Source of the DNA: Caulobacter ginsengisoli
Lineage (GTDB): Bacteria > Pseudomonadota > Alphaproteobacteria > Caulobacterales > Caulobacteraceae
Length of the DNA stretch: 64,000 bases
Direction of reading: 5' to 3'
Assembly: GCF_030814835.1 (NCBI RefSeq)
Contig: NZ_JAUSVS010000001.1
Location: 749,001-813,000 of the forward strand
Part shown: piece after piece, positions 35,565 through 45,224 of the stretch
How positions within the stretch are numbered: position 1 is the stretch's first letter
Layout of the letters: each line of letters begins with the position of its first letter
The notes under the pieces: generated by a model
The model's database searches: none
Told to the model about the DNA's origin: nothing
What the model saw: only the letters and a program-made list of their open reading frames with translations
Translations under genes and position numbers: made by a program

Positions 35565-36782
35565 ATGCACCTGCTTCAGAACATCTTCCTGTTCATTGTC
35601 CCGTTCCTGCTGGTGATCACCGTCGTGGTCACCGTGCACGAGTTCGGCCATTTCCTGATGGCCAAGCGATTCGGGGTGGCCATCGACCGCTTCTCCATCG
35701 GGTTCGGCCGGGCCGTGTTCGCCCGCACCGACCGGGATGGCGTCGAATGGCGGATCGGCTGGCTGCCGTTGGGCGGCTATGTGCGGTTCGCCGGCGACGA
35801 GAACGCCGCCAGCGTGCCGGACAAGGAAGACCTGGAGAGCCTGCGCGAGCACATCGTCGAGGAGCAGGGCGCGGCGGCCGTCAGCCGCTATTATCATTTC
35901 AAGCCGGTCTGGCAGCGCGCCCTGATCGCCGTGGCTGGCCCCAGCGCCAACTTCGCCCTGGCCATCCTGCTGTTTGCCGGGCTGGCGATGGTCTTCGGCC
36001 AGGTTCGGCAGGACGCGCGGGTCGGCTCGGTCGAGCCCGGCAGCGTCGCGGCGACCGTCGGGTTCAAGTCCGATGACCTGATTCTGTCCATGGACGGCCG
36101 GCCCGTTCGCGACTTCTCGGACCTGCCGCCCTATGTCGGGCTTCGGACCGGGGTTCCGATCCGCTTCGAGGTCCAACGCGGCGATCAGCTTCTGAACATC
36201 ACCGCCACGCCGCGGAAGACGACGATCGAGGACAAGGTCGCGGGACGGCACACCCAGGGCCTGCTCGGGCTCAACGGGCCCCTGTTCAAGGGGCCGTACA
36301 CCCATCACGTCCGCTACAATCCCATCGAAGCCGTCGGCGTCGGCGTCAACCAGACCTGGCGCACGGTGGCGACCACCAGCTTCTATCTGGGCCGCCTGAT
36401 CACTGGGAAGACTTCGCCGGACCAGCTGTCCGGCATGATCGGCATGGCCAACGCCACCTCTGCCCTGACCAAGGAAAGCGTCGAGGGGACCAAGACCTTC
36501 GGGCAGGCGGCGCTCAGCGTATCGGCGAATCTGCTGGCGCTGATCGCCTTCCTGTCTGTTGGAATCGGCTTCATGAACCTGATGCCCATTCCCGTTCTGG
36601 ACGGCGGCCACCTGGTTTTCTACGCCTATGAGGCCGTGGCCCGCAGGCCACTCGCCGCCAGCATACAGGCGGTCGGATACCGCCTTGGTCTTGCCTTGCT
36701 TGTCGGTTTCATGCTGTTCGCGGGGTGGAACGATCTACACCGGTACGACGTGTTCAAAAAGCTGGGCGAGCTCCTGTTTTGA
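35565..36782 (+). CDS. rseP: RseP-type site-2 intramembrane metalloprotease
   Basis: Zinc protease that cleaves anti-sigma factors and signal-peptide remnants within the membrane. The zinc motif HEFGH (VTVHEFGHFLMAKRFGV) is in the first helix and the third ligand motif NLMPIPVLDGGH near the C-terminus. One PDZ domain lies between, from about 140 to 235 (VGSVEPGSVAATVGFKSDD). Its 405 residues fit the alphaproteobacterial form, with one rather than two clear PDZ domains. bamA starts 23 bases later. Confidence 0.95.
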   Translation: MHLLQNIFLFIVPFLLVITVVVTVHEFGHFLMAKRFGVAIDRFSIGFGRAVFARTDRDGVEWRIGWLPLGGYVRFAGDENAASVPDKEDLESLREHIVEEQGAAAVSRYYHFKPVWQRALIAVAGPSANFALAILLFAGLAMVFGQVRQDARVGSVEPGSVAATVGFKSDDLILSMDGRPVRDFSDLPPYVGLRTGVPIRFEVQRGDQLLNITATPRKTTIEDKVAGRHTQGLLGLNGPLFKGPYTHHVRYNPIEAVGVGVNQTWRTVATTSFYLGRLITGKTSPDQLSGMIGMANATSALTKESVEGTKTFGQAALSVSANLLALIAFLSVGIGFMNLMPIPVLDGGHLVFYAYEAVARRPLAASIQAVGYRLGLALLVGFMLFAGWNDLHRYDVFKKLGELLF

Positions 36783-36805
36783 CGCCCCGAGGTCATGGCT
36801 GCACT

Positions 36806-39202
36806 ATGAAGCATTCTCGCGCCTACGGCGCCGCGTTCGTCTCCGGCCTGGCCCTGCTGCTGGGCACGACCAGTCTGACCGCGCCGACGGCTGCCTATGC
36901 GCAGTCGCAGACCGGCGTCGTCGACCGAATCGATGTCCAGGGCAATGAACGCATCGAGGCCGGGACGGTTCTGTCCTATCTGCCGATTCAGCCGGGCGAC
37001 ACCGTCGACGCGGCCAAGCTCGATGTGGCGCTGAAGACCCTTTACCGGACCGACCTGTTCGCCGACGTCAAGATCGACCTGCAGAACGGCGCCCTGGTGG
37101 TCCGCGTCGTCGAGAACCCGATCATCAACCAGGTGGTCTTCGAGGGGAACGGCAGCCTCAAGGACGACAAGCTGAAGGACGAGGTTTCGGTCCGTCCGCG
37201 CGGCATCTTCACCAAGGCCAAGGTCCAGGCCGACGTCCAGCGTATCATCGAGCTCTACCGCCGGGCCGGCCGCATCTCGGCCACCGTCACCCCCAAGGTC
37301 GTGGAACTGCCCCAGAAGCGGGTGGACCTGATCTTCGAGATCAACGAGGGCCCCAAGAGCGGCGTCCTGGACGTCAACTTCCTCGGCAACCAGGCCTATT
37401 CCGACAACGACCTGGCCGACGTGGTCGTGACCAAGGAAAGCCACTGGTACAAGTTCTTCTCGAACAACGACAACTACGACCCCGACCGGATCGAGTACGA
37501 CAAGGAACAGCTGCGGAAGTTCTACCGCAACAAGGGCTATTACGACTTCCGGGTCGTGTCGGCGGTGGCCGAGCTGGCCCCCGACAAGAACGGCTTTGCG
37601 ATCACCTACACCCTCGACGAGGGCAAGAAGTTCAAGTTCGGCAAGCTGTCGGTCGAGACCGAGCTGAAGAAGCTGGACGGCACGGTGCTGGCCCAGCTGC
37701 TGCCGATCCGCACCGGCCAGCTCTATGAAGACCAGAAGATCGAGCAGGCCACCGACGCCCTGACCTTTGCCGCGGGCGCGGCCGGGTTCGCCTTCGTCGA
37801 CGTCCGCCCGCGCTACGTGCCCAACCGCGAGACCAACACGGTCGATGTGGTCTTCCAGGTCAAGGAAGGCCCGCGCGTCTATGTCGATCGCATCGACATC
37901 GTCGGCAACACCCGCACCCTGGACTATGTCATCCGCCGCGAACTGGAGGTGTCGGAGGGCGACGCCTACAACCGCGTGCTGGTCGACCGCTCCAAGAACC
38001 AGATCCGCTCGCTCGGCTTCTTCAAGGATGTCGACATCAGCGAAGTGCCCAGCGCTCAGCCTGACCGCACCAGCCTGCGGGTCAAGGTCGAGGAGCAGCC
38101 CACCGGGGAACTGTCGTTCAGCGCCGGCTACAGCTCGGTCGACAAGCTGGTCCTCGACCTGGGGGTCAGCGAGCGCAACTTCCGGGGCCGCGGCCAGAAC
38201 CTGCGGGCCCGCATCTCGGTCGGCTCGCTGCGCCAGCAGATCGACTTCTCGTTCACCGAGCCGCGCTTCCTGGGCCGCGACCTGCGGGCCGGGGTCGACA
38301 TCTATTCCTACAAGTACGACTTCAGCCGGCAGACGGCGTTCAACACCGCCTCGACGGGCGGCAACCTGCGCCTGGGCTTCCCGCTGACCAACGCGACCTC
38401 GATGTCGCTGACCTACACCCTGCGTCAGGACGAGGTGACGGTCGACTCCAGCTACTGCATTCCGGGCCAGGAGATCGTCTCGCCGATCCTCTGCGAGCAG
38501 CGGGGCGCCCGTATCACCTCGATGCTGGGCTACGGCCTGCGCATGGACCGCCGCAACGACCCGATCAATCCGACCCGCGGCTTCTATGTCGACCTGGAAC
38601 AGGCGCTGGCCGGCGTCGGCGGCGACACCAACTATCTCAAGACCGAAGTCGATGGCGGCTGGTATCACGGCTTCAACAAGGACTTCATCCTCAGCCTGAC
38701 CGGCGGTTTCGGCTATATCGACGGCTGGCGCGGCGACACGGTGCGGATCAACGACCGCTTCTACCGCGGCGGCAACACCTTCCGCGGCTTCGAGGTCGCC
38801 GGTATCGGTCCGCGCGACACGACCTTTGGCCGTGGCGACGCGCTGGGCGCCAAATTCTATGCCCTGGGCTCGGCCGAACTGACCATCCCGACCTATCTGC
38901 CCGAGCAGTATGGCATCAAGGCCTCGCTGTTCGCCGACGTCGGCACCGCCGGCGGCCTGGACAAGGTCGACAAGGAAGTGCGGCCGGGGGTGGTCGAGCA
39001 GTGCCTGATCAACCCCAGCAACACCTCCGGCCCGACCCGCGACTGTATCCAGGATGACTACGCGCTGCGGGCCACCGTGGGCCTGAGCGTCTTCTGGAAG
39101 TCGCCCATGGGGCCCATCCGCTTCGACTTCGGCCAAGTTTTGGCCAAAGAAGACTACGACAAGACCGAATCCTTCCGGTTCTCCACCTCCACAAGGTTCT
39201 AA
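36806..39202 (+). CDS. bamA: Outer membrane protein assembly factor BamA
   Basis: Core of the BAM complex inserting beta-barrel proteins. A signal peptide (ending about AAYAQ) precedes five POTRA repeats (about 35-440; first IDVQGNERIEAGTVLSYL) and a C-terminal Omp85 barrel with the conserved loop motif RGF (FRGFEVAGIGPRD) and terminal GPIRFDFG. It ends in aromatic F (TSTRF), the usual barrel signal. ATG 36806 begins MKHSRAYGAAF, giving 798 residues; the frame is open further upstream inside rseP but has no better start. Confidence 0.96.
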   Translation: MKHSRAYGAAFVSGLALLLGTTSLTAPTAAYAQSQTGVVDRIDVQGNERIEAGTVLSYLPIQPGDTVDAAKLDVALKTLYRTDLFADVKIDLQNGALVVRVVENPIINQVVFEGNGSLKDDKLKDEVSVRPRGIFTKAKVQADVQRIIELYRRAGRISATVTPKVVELPQKRVDLIFEINEGPKSGVLDVNFLGNQAYSDNDLADVVVTKESHWYKFFSNNDNYDPDRIEYDKEQLRKFYRNKGYYDFRVVSAVAELAPDKNGFAITYTLDEGKKFKFGKLSVETELKKLDGTVLAQLLPIRTGQLYEDQKIEQATDALTFAAGAAGFAFVDVRPRYVPNRETNTVDVVFQVKEGPRVYVDRIDIVGNTRTLDYVIRRELEVSEGDAYNRVLVDRSKNQIRSLGFFKDVDISEVPSAQPDRTSLRVKVEEQPTGELSFSAGYSSVDKLVLDLGVSERNFRGRGQNLRARISVGSLRQQIDFSFTEPRFLGRDLRAGVDIYSYKYDFSRQTAFNTASTGGNLRLGFPLTNATSMSLTYTLRQDEVTVDSSYCIPGQEIVSPILCEQRGARITSMLGYGLRMDRRNDPINPTRGFYVDLEQALAGVGGDTNYLKTEVDGGWYHGFNKDFILSLTGGFGYIDGWRGDTVRINDRFYRGGNTFRGFEVAGIGPRDTTFGRGDALGAKFYALGSAELTIPTYLPEQYGIKASLFADVGTAGGLDKVDKEVRPGVVEQCLINPSNTSGPTRDCIQDDYALRATVGLSVFWKSPMGPIRFDFGQVLAKEDYDKTESFRFSTSTRF

Positions 39203-39208
39203 TCAGAC

Positions 39209-39892
39209 ATGACCGCCAAGAAGTTCGCCACGGCCGCCATCGGCGCCGCCGTCGCTCTCCTTATCGCCGACGCCGCGCTGGCCCAGGCCACGCCGCCGAA
39301 GCCCGCCGCCACGACCGGCGCCGCGGTCCCGCCCCTGAGCGCCGCGCCGCCCGCGACCGGCCCCAAGATTTCCTACGGTCCGGCCCTGCCGGGCATCTGC
39401 ATCCTCAACCAGCAGCGCGCCGTCGTGCAGTCTATGGTCGGCAAGGCTGTTGGCACCCGCCTGCAGACCCTGACCGCCGCCGTCCAGGCCGAACTCAAGA
39501 CCGAGCAGACCGCCATCGAGACCGAGGACAAGGCGATCAGCGCGGCCGAAAGCCAGCCGGGCGCTGACGCCCTGGCGCTGCAGCAGCGCCGTGAGATCCT
39601 GCAGGCCCGTTACAACGCCTATCAGCGCAAGGGTCAGGTTCGCGACCGCGAGCTGCAGATGACTCAGCAAAAGGCGCTGGGCCGTATCGAGACCGAAATG
39701 GGCCCGGTGATCGCCGCCGTCTATCAGGCGCGTGGCTGCTCGGTGATCCTGACCTCCGACGCCCTGGTCGTCGGCAACCCGGCGATGGATGTCACCGATC
39801 TGGTGGTCAAGGGCCTGGACGCCAAGATCCAGACCTTCGCCTTCGACCGCGAGCGCCTCGACCAGCCGGCCGCTCCGCCCAAGCCGAAGTGA
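39209..39892 (+). CDS. ompH: OmpH/Skp family periplasmic chaperone
   Basis: Holds unfolded outer-membrane proteins for BamA. The 227-residue precursor has a signal peptide (KKFATAAIGAAVALLIADAALA), a Pro/Ala linker, and a long helical tentacle region (LQTLTAAVQAELKTEQTAIETEDKAIS and onward). The position between bamA and lpxD is conserved. The start follows the bamA stop by six bases. Sequence conservation in this family is low, so the call leans on context as well as composition. Confidence 0.88.
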   Translation: MTAKKFATAAIGAAVALLIADAALAQATPPKPAATTGAAVPPLSAAPPATGPKISYGPALPGICILNQQRAVVQSMVGKAVGTRLQTLTAAVQAELKTEQTAIETEDKAISAAESQPGADALALQQRREILQARYNAYQRKGQVRDRELQMTQQKALGRIETEMGPVIAAVYQARGCSVILTSDALVVGNPAMDVTDLVVKGLDAKIQTFAFDRERLDQPAAPPKPK

Positions 39893-39919
39893 TCCGGCGG
39901 GCGTAAGCGCGCAGGCGCC

Positions 39920-39968
39920 AGACCCGGCCAGGTTCGGACAAATCGTCCGATCCTGGCCATCGGGGTCT
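39920..39968 (+). promoter_or_regulatory. Long interrupted hairpin between ompH and lpxD
   Basis: AGACCC, GGCCAGG and CGGAC on the left pair with GTCCG, CCTGGCC and GGGTCT on the right around the loop AAATC; only short internal loops interrupt the stem. It sits in the 153-base gap. No clear U-run follows. It may attenuate or process the transcript into the lipid A genes. Confidence 0.5.
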
Positions 39969-40045
39969 CGATTCAAACGTTTAGAGCCTGTTCCGGCGGC
40001 GAAACCGCATACACTTCCGCCTGACGTGCTTTAGTCGAGGGAATC

Positions 40046-41068
40046 ATGCCTGACGCCCGATTCTTCGAGTCCCTGGGGCCCGTCGCCCTTGGCGATCTGG
40101 CGACGCTCGCGGGCGCCGCCTCACCGCCGCCGCAGGTTGCGGACCGGCGCATCGAGCGTGCGGCGACCCTCGCGGGCGCCGGGCCCGGCGATGTAGCCTT
40201 CGTCACCAATCGCAAGCACCTGGCCGAGCTGAAGGCCAGCAAGGCCGGCGCCTGTTTCGTGCCCGCCGACCTGGCTGACGAGGTCCCGGACGGCTGTGTG
40301 GCCCTGGTCACCCGCATTCCGCAAGGGGCCTGGTCGCAGGCCGCCAACACCCTGCACCGGCCGATCGGCCATGCCGGCGAAGGGCCCGCGGTGCATCCCT
40401 CCGCCAGACTGGAAGACGATGTGGTCGTTTCGTTCGGCGCGGTGATCGGCGCCGGGGCCGAGATCGGCCGGGGAACCCGCATCGGGCCAGGGGCGGTAAT
40501 CGGTCCGGGCGTGGCCATCGGCCGGGACTGCGTGATCGGCGCCCGGGCGGTCATCGGTTTTGCCCTGATCGGCGACCGGGTGAAGATCTATTCCGGCGCG
40601 GCGATCGGCGAGGCGGGCTTTGGCGCCACGGCCGGGCCGGGCGGGGTGATCGATATTCCGCAGCTGGGCCGGGTGATCCTGCAGGATGGCGTCACCATCG
40701 GCGCCAACAGCTGCGTCGACCGCGGCGCCTGGGACGACACCGTGGTCGGCGAGAACACCAAACTCGACAACCTGGTGCACATCGCCCACAACGTTCGCGT
40801 GGGTCGCAACTGCGTCATGGCCGCCTATACCGGCATATCCGGCAGCGTCACCATCGGTGACGGCGTAGCGTTCGGCGGCCGGGCCGGCGTGGCCGACCAT
40901 GTCACCATCGGCGACGGGGCCCAGATCGCCGCGGCGGCCGGGCTGTTCCGGGATGTGCCGGCCGGAGAGACCTGGGCGGGCGTGCCGGCCCAGCCGTCGC
41001 GGGACTGGTTTCGCGAGCTCGCCTGGATTCGCAAGTCCATGAAGCAGAGCCGCAAGGGGGACGCCTGA
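40046..41068 (+). CDS. lpxD: UDP-3-O-(3-hydroxyacyl)glucosamine N-acyltransferase (LpxD)
   Basis: Third step of lipid A synthesis. An N-terminal uridine-binding domain (about 1-110) precedes a left-handed beta-helix made of hexapeptide repeats ([19 protein letters not shown] and onward), and a C-terminal helix ([11 protein letters not shown]). The catalytic His region is [14 protein letters not shown]. The length of 340 residues is normal. The stop overlaps the fabZ ATG by one base. Confidence 0.96.
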   Translation: MPDARFFESLGPVALGDLATLAGAASPPPQVADRRIERAATLAGAGPGDVAFVTNRKHLAELKASKAGACFVPADLADEVPDGCVALVTRIPQGAWSQAANTLHRPIGHAGEGPAVHPSARLEDDVVVSFGAVIGAGAEIGRGTRIGPGAVIGPGVAIGRDCVIGARAVIGFALIGDRVKIYSGAAIGEAGFGATAGPGGVIDIPQLGRVILQDGVTIGANSCVDRGAWDDTVVGENTKLDNLVHIAHNVRVGRNCVMAAYTGISGSVTIGDGVAFGGRAGVADHVTIGDGAQIAAAAGLFRDVPAGETWAGVPAQPSRDWFRELAWIRKSMKQSRKGDA

Positions 41069-41532
41069 TGAGCGAAGAGACGCAAGGCCGCATCGATTTC
41101 GGCATCGACGAGATTTTGAAGCGCATCCCGCACCGCTACCCCTTCCTGCTGGTCGACCGGGCCGAGGACTATCGCGCCTTCAAGTCCATTGTCGGCTTCA
41201 AGTGCGTGACGGTGAACGAGCCCTTCTTCCCGGGCCACTTCCCGGGCAACCCGGTGATGCCCGGCGTGCTGATCGTCGAAGCCCTGGCCCAGACGGGAGC
41301 GGTGCTGATGTCCAAGTCCCTGGACGTCGACATCGACAAGACGCTGATCTTCTTCATGTCGGTCGACAACGCCCGCTTCCGCCAGCCGGTGCGGCCGGGC
41401 GATGTGCTGCGCATGGAGGTCGAGGTGACCCGGGCGCGGGGCGATGTCTTCAAATTCGCCGGCAAGGCGCTGGTCGAGGGCAAGCTGGCGGCCGAGTGCG
41501 AGTTCGCGGCCATGCGTGGAGAGCGCAAGTGA
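41068..41532 (+). CDS. fabZ: 3-hydroxyacyl-[acyl-carrier-protein] dehydratase FabZ
   Basis: Hot-dog-fold dehydratase of fatty acid synthesis, competing with LpxA for 3-hydroxyacyl-ACP. The active-site His is in [12 protein letters not shown], and the helix motif with Glu is [20 protein letters not shown]. The length of 154 residues is usual. Coupled to lpxD (TGATG) and to lpxA (GTGA). Confidence 0.97.
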   Translation: MSEETQGRIDFGIDEILKRIPHRYPFLLVDRAEDYRAFKSIVGFKCVTVNEPFFPGHFPGNPVMPGVLIVEALAQTGAVLMSKSLDVDIDKTLIFFMSVDNARFRQPVRPGDVLRMEVEVTRARGDVFKFAGKALVEGKLAAECEFAAMRGERK

Positions 41533-42323
41533 CCACCATCCACCCCACAGCCCTGGTCGATCCCGGCGCGCGGCTCGGCGCGGACGTCGAGATCGGACCC
41601 TACTGCATCGTGGGCGCCACCGTGACCCTGGGCGATCGGGTGAAGCTGGCCAGCCATGTCTCGATCCAGGGCGTGACCTCGATCGGCGCCGACTGCGTGG
41701 TGCATCCCTTCGCCGTCCTGGGCGGACCGCCGCAGCACACCGGCCACAAGGGGGAAGCTACCCGGCTGGAGGTCGGCGAGCGCAACGTCATCCGCGAGCA
41801 TTCGACCATGCACACCGGCACGGTCATGGGCCATGGGGTGACGAAGATCGGCTCGGACGGCCTGTTCATGGCCGGCAGCCATGTCGCCCATGACTGCGTG
41901 GTCGGCGATCGCGTGGTCCTGGCCCAGGGCGCCATCATCGGCGGCCATGTGACGGTCGAGGATTTCGTCTTCATCGGGGCCATGGCGGGCGCCCACCAGT
42001 TCTCGCGCATCGGCCGCTACGCCTTCATCGGCGGATTGGCGGCGGTGACCAAGGACGTCATCCCCTACGGCTCGGTCTGGGGCAACCATGCCCATCTCGA
42101 GGGGCTGAACCTGATCGGGCTCAAGCGCCGCGGCTTCACCCGCGAGGCGATCAACACCCTGCGGTCCGCCTACCGCCTGATGTTCGCCGACGAAGGCACC
42201 TTCCAGGAGCGGCTGGACGATGCGGCCGAGCTCTATGGCCACAATGCCGAGGTGATGGAGATCATCGCCTTCATCCGCGCCGACGCCAACCGGCCGCTCT
42301 GCCTGCCCGAACGCGAGGTCTGA
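41529..42323 (+). CDS. lpxA: UDP-N-acetylglucosamine acyltransferase (LpxA)
   Basis: First step of lipid A synthesis. Hexapeptide repeats begin at once ([22 protein letters not shown]). The catalytic His region is [12 protein letters not shown] and the substrate region [21 protein letters not shown]. The C-terminal helical part ([22 protein letters not shown]) is typical. The GTG at 41529 overlaps the fabZ stop; the open frame upstream is antisense-like shadow. The product has 264 residues. Confidence 0.96.
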   Translation: MTTIHPTALVDPGARLGADVEIGPYCIVGATVTLGDRVKLASHVSIQGVTSIGADCVVHPFAVLGGPPQHTGHKGEATRLEVGERNVIREHSTMHTGTVMGHGVTKIGSDGLFMAGSHVAHDCVVGDRVVLAQGAIIGGHVTVEDFVFIGAMAGAHQFSRIGRYAFIGGLAAVTKDVIPYGSVWGNHAHLEGLNLIGLKRRGFTREAINTLRSAYRLMFADEGTFQERLDDAAELYGHNAEVMEIIAFIRADANRPLCLPEREV

Positions 42324-42327
42324 TCCG

Positions 42328-43167
42328 TTGCGCAAGTTGGGACTGATCGCCGGCGGCGGCGGACTGCCCGCGCAGATCGCGGCCCAGTGCCGGGCGGCGG
42401 GGCGACCCTATTTCGTCATCCGGCTGAAAGGCTTCGCCGACGACGGCGTGGCGGGCCATCCGGGGGTCGATATCGGCATCGGCGAGCTGGGCAAATGCTT
42501 CAAGACCCTGCGCAAGGAGGCTTGCGAGGCGGTCTGTTTCGCCGGCACGGTGGCGCGGCCCGATTTCGCCACCCTGATGCCGGACGCCCGCGGCCTGGCG
42601 GCGCTGCCAGGCATCGCCATGGCCGCCCGCAAGGGTGACGACGCCCTGCTGCGCCGGCTGCTCGAGGAGTTCGAGAAGGAAGGCTTCGTTATCGAGGGCG
42701 CCCACCAGGCGGTCGAGGACCTCACCCTGCCGCTGGGCCTGCTGGGCCGGCATGCGCCCAGCGCCGAGCATCGCGCGGACATCGAGCGGGCCCTCGTCGT
42801 CGCCAGGACCATCGGCGAACTGGACGTGGGGCAGGGGGCGGTGGTCTGCAACGGCCTGGTCCTGGCGGTCGAGGCCCAGGAAGGCACCGACGCCATGCTG
42901 CGCCGGGTGGCCGAACTGCCCGCCGCCATTCGCGGCGAACCTGGCCGCTATCGCGGGGTGCTGGCCAAGGCCCCCAAGCCGATCCAGGAGGTCAAGGTCG
43001 ACCTGCCGACCATCGGTGTGGCTACCCTGCAGCGCGCCGCCCGGGCCGGGCTGGCCGGCATAGTCGGCGAGGCCGGGCGGCTGTTGGTGGTCGATCGGGA
43101 GTCCGTCATCGCGACGGCCGATGACCTGGGCCTCTTCGTCATGGGCGTGGAGCCGCGCGCATCGTGA
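42328..43167 (+). CDS. lpxI: UDP-2,3-diacylglucosamine pyrophosphatase LpxI
   Basis: Converts UDP-2,3-diacylglucosamine to lipid X; LpxI replaces LpxH in alphaproteobacteria. The N-terminal LGLIAGGGGLPAQIAAQ and the C-terminal block with KAPKPIQEVKVDLPTIGVATL and AGEAGRLL-type (VGEAGRLLVVDRE) match the DUF1009/LpxI family. The start is TTG, five bases after the lpxA stop, and the 279-residue product overlaps lpxB by four bases. Confidence 0.95.
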   Translation: MRKLGLIAGGGGLPAQIAAQCRAAGRPYFVIRLKGFADDGVAGHPGVDIGIGELGKCFKTLRKEACEAVCFAGTVARPDFATLMPDARGLAALPGIAMAARKGDDALLRRLLEEFEKEGFVIEGAHQAVEDLTLPLGLLGRHAPSAEHRADIERALVVARTIGELDVGQGAVVCNGLVLAVEAQEGTDAMLRRVAELPAAIRGEPGRYRGVLAKAPKPIQEVKVDLPTIGVATLQRAARAGLAGIVGEAGRLLVVDRESVIATADDLGLFVMGVEPRAS

Positions 43168-44324
43168 GCCAACCGCTGACCGTGATGCTGGTGGCGGCCG
43201 AGGCGTCCGGCGACGCCCTCGGCGCACGGTTGGCCCAGGCCCTGCGCCGGCGGCTGGGCGAGGGCGTGCGGTTCGTCGGGGTCGGCGGCCCCAAGATGGC
43301 GGCCGAGGGCGTGGCCAGCCCCTTCGACATCGGCGAGCTTTCGGTGCTGGGCCTGGTCGAGGGGCTGATGACCTGGCGCAAGGCGGTGCGGCGGGCCAAC
43401 GAGACCGTCGAGCTGGCGGTGCGCGAGCAGCCGGACGTCGCAGTCCTGATCGACTCCTGGGGCTTCACCCTGCGGGTCGCCACGCGCCTGCGCAAACGCC
43501 TGCCGGGCCTGAAGCTGGTCAAGTATGTCGGTCCCCAGGTCTGGGCCAGCCGGCCGGGCCGGGCCAAGACCCTGTCGGCGACCGTCGACCTGCTGCTGGC
43601 CACCCAGCCGCTGGACGCGCCCTTCTACGAGCCTCACGGCCTGCCGGTGGTTTTCGTGGGAAATCCAGCGCTTGCACGGGACTTCTCAAGCACCGACGGC
43701 GCGCGTTTCCGCGAGGCGATCGGCGCCGGGCCGGACGAGCCGGTGCTGCTGGTGCTGCCCGGCAGCCGGCCCAGCGAAATCCAGCGGATCATGCCGATCT
43801 TCGAGGACACGGTGAACCGGCTGAAGGCCGCGCGGCCCGATCTGCTGGTCGCCGTGGCGGCGGCGGGCACGGTGGCCGACACGGTCAAGGCCCGGGTCGC
43901 CGGCTGGCCGCACCGGGCCCATGTCATCGAGGATGGCGGAACCAAGGATGACGCCATGGTCGGCGCGACGGTCGCCCTGGCCTGCAGCGGCACGGTGACG
44001 ACAGAGTTGGCGCTCGCGGGCTGTCCGATGGTGGTCGGCTATCGGCTGGGCGGCCTGACCTACGCCCTGCTCAAGCCGCTGTTCAAACCCAAGTGGATCA
44101 CGCTCTTCAACATCGCCGCAGACCGTGAGGTGGCGCCGGAGTTCCTGCAGGACCTCTGCACACCCGAGAACCTAGCCGAGGCTCTGGCCTGGCTGCTGGA
44201 CGATCCGACCCGCCGGGCCAGTCAGATCGAAGGGCAGTTCACCGCCCTGGACGCCATGGGCCGGGGTATTCCCGACCCGTCGGAGGCGGCGGCGGACGCG
44301 ATCCTCGCCCTGGTGAATACCTGA
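43164..44324 (+). CDS. lpxB: Lipid-A-disaccharide synthase (LpxB)
   Basis: Membrane-associated GT-B/family 19 glycosyltransferase joining lipid X to UDP-diacylglucosamine. The N-terminal MLVAAEASGDALGA, then FVGVGGPKMAAEG, PQVWASRPGR, LVLPGSRPSEIQRI and CSGTVTTELALAGCPMVVGY are family signatures. The GTG start overlaps the lpxI stop (GTGA). The product has 386 residues. It closes the lpxD-fabZ-lpxA-lpxI-lpxB series. Confidence 0.96.
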   Translation: MSQPLTVMLVAAEASGDALGARLAQALRRRLGEGVRFVGVGGPKMAAEGVASPFDIGELSVLGLVEGLMTWRKAVRRANETVELAVREQPDVAVLIDSWGFTLRVATRLRKRLPGLKLVKYVGPQVWASRPGRAKTLSATVDLLLATQPLDAPFYEPHGLPVVFVGNPALARDFSSTDGARFREAIGAGPDEPVLLVLPGSRPSEIQRIMPIFEDTVNRLKAARPDLLVAVAAAGTVADTVKARVAGWPHRAHVIEDGGTKDDAMVGATVALACSGTVTTELALAGCPMVVGYRLGGLTYALLKPLFKPKWITLFNIAADREVAPEFLQDLCTPENLAEALAWLLDDPTRRASQIEGQFTALDAMGRGIPDPSEAAADAILALVNT

Positions 44325-44325
44325 C

Positions 44326-44745
44326 ATGACCGCTCGCCTGGCGATGGTGGCCGTCCTGGGGTTTTTCAGCGTGGCTTGCCGTCCGGCAGAGCCGCCGCCG
44401 CTGGTGTCGGTGCACGATCTGGCGATCTCGTCGCCCGGCGACTATCCGCCGGTCGTCCGGCTCAAGGCGCGGGTGGGGGCCAGCATTGAGTCCATGTTCG
44501 TCGAGGATCTTTCATGCGCTGACCCCTGCGGTGAGAGCTACAGCCTCACGGGCAAGTATCCGGACATCGTCCGAATCCGCGGGGCGCTCATCCCGGCGCA
44601 GGGCGGCGGGGCGTCGGCCCAGGCCGTCCTGGTCGTCAGCCCCAGGTACCTGACGCATCCCAAGCTGGGCCGAGGGCGAACCCAACCCATGCTGGCCTGG
44701 GTCGAACTCGTGCGGATTGAGCAACTCGGGCCGTCCGTCCGATGA
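44326..44745 (+). CDS. Small lipoprotein downstream of lpxB
   Basis: A 139-residue precursor with MTARL, a hydrophobic stretch and a lipobox-like end at C18 (FFSVAC). The mature part is mostly beta-like and contains two cysteines in a short loop (LSCADPCGESY). It starts one base after the lpxB stop and its stop overlaps the next start by four bases. No family recognised. An envelope role is suggested by the lipobox and neighbourhood. Confidence 0.7.
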   Translation: MTARLAMVAVLGFFSVACRPAEPPPLVSVHDLAISSPGDYPPVVRLKARVGASIESMFVEDLSCADPCGESYSLTGKYPDIVRIRGALIPAQGGGASAQAVLVVSPRYLTHPKLGRGRTQPMLAWVELVRIEQLGPSVR

Positions 44746-45224
44746 AAGGCCGCCCTCTGGCCGTGACCTGCTTGGCGGTCGTGCTGTCAACCGGTGCGGC
44801 CAGGGCGGATGTGACAGGTTCGCCGACGCTGCGAGAACCTCCCAAGGGCTGCTCGACCACGAACCTGGCGAAGCTGCCGCGCCTGATACGGGCGGCCAAG
44901 GGCGGCGAGGTGTGCTTTGTCGCCAAGGTCTATTCTGTGTCGGACCGCATCCGTCTGGTCGATCGGCGGTATGAAGCGGGCGAAGATCCGTCAGGGGTCT
45001 TCCTCGAAGCCGATCTGGCAGCCTATGCCGGCGACTCACGCAATCTCAGATACGGCGACGTCGTGAGGGTGACCGGGCGACTGTCGCTCAACCGGCTGTG
45101 CTGGGAAGAACCTCTGGCCTTCTGCGCCCCGGCGCGTCGGCCGGGAACCTTGACCGGCGGACGGATCGTCAAGATCGCGTCCGCCCGGCCTGGCGAAGTC
45201 GCTCCGTGGGAAGCGGCGCCCTAG
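44742..45224 (+). CDS. Exported hypothetical protein
   Basis: A 160-residue precursor with a signal peptide ([22 protein letters not shown], likely cleaved before DV). The mature part looks like a small beta-barrel of OB-fold character ([32 protein letters not shown]) with cysteines in GCSTTN, EVCFVA, LCWEE and AFCAP. It is coupled to the preceding lipoprotein gene by a four-base overlap (ATGA). Its TAG shares the tetranucleotide CTAG with the gltA stop on the other strand. Function unknown. Confidence 0.72.
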   Translation: MKGRPLAVTCLAVVLSTGAARADVTGSPTLREPPKGCSTTNLAKLPRLIRAAKGGEVCFVAKVYSVSDRIRLVDRRYEAGEDPSGVFLEADLAAYAGDSRNLRYGDVVRVTGRLSLNRLCWEEPLAFCAPARRPGTLTGGRIVKIASARPGEVAPWEAAP

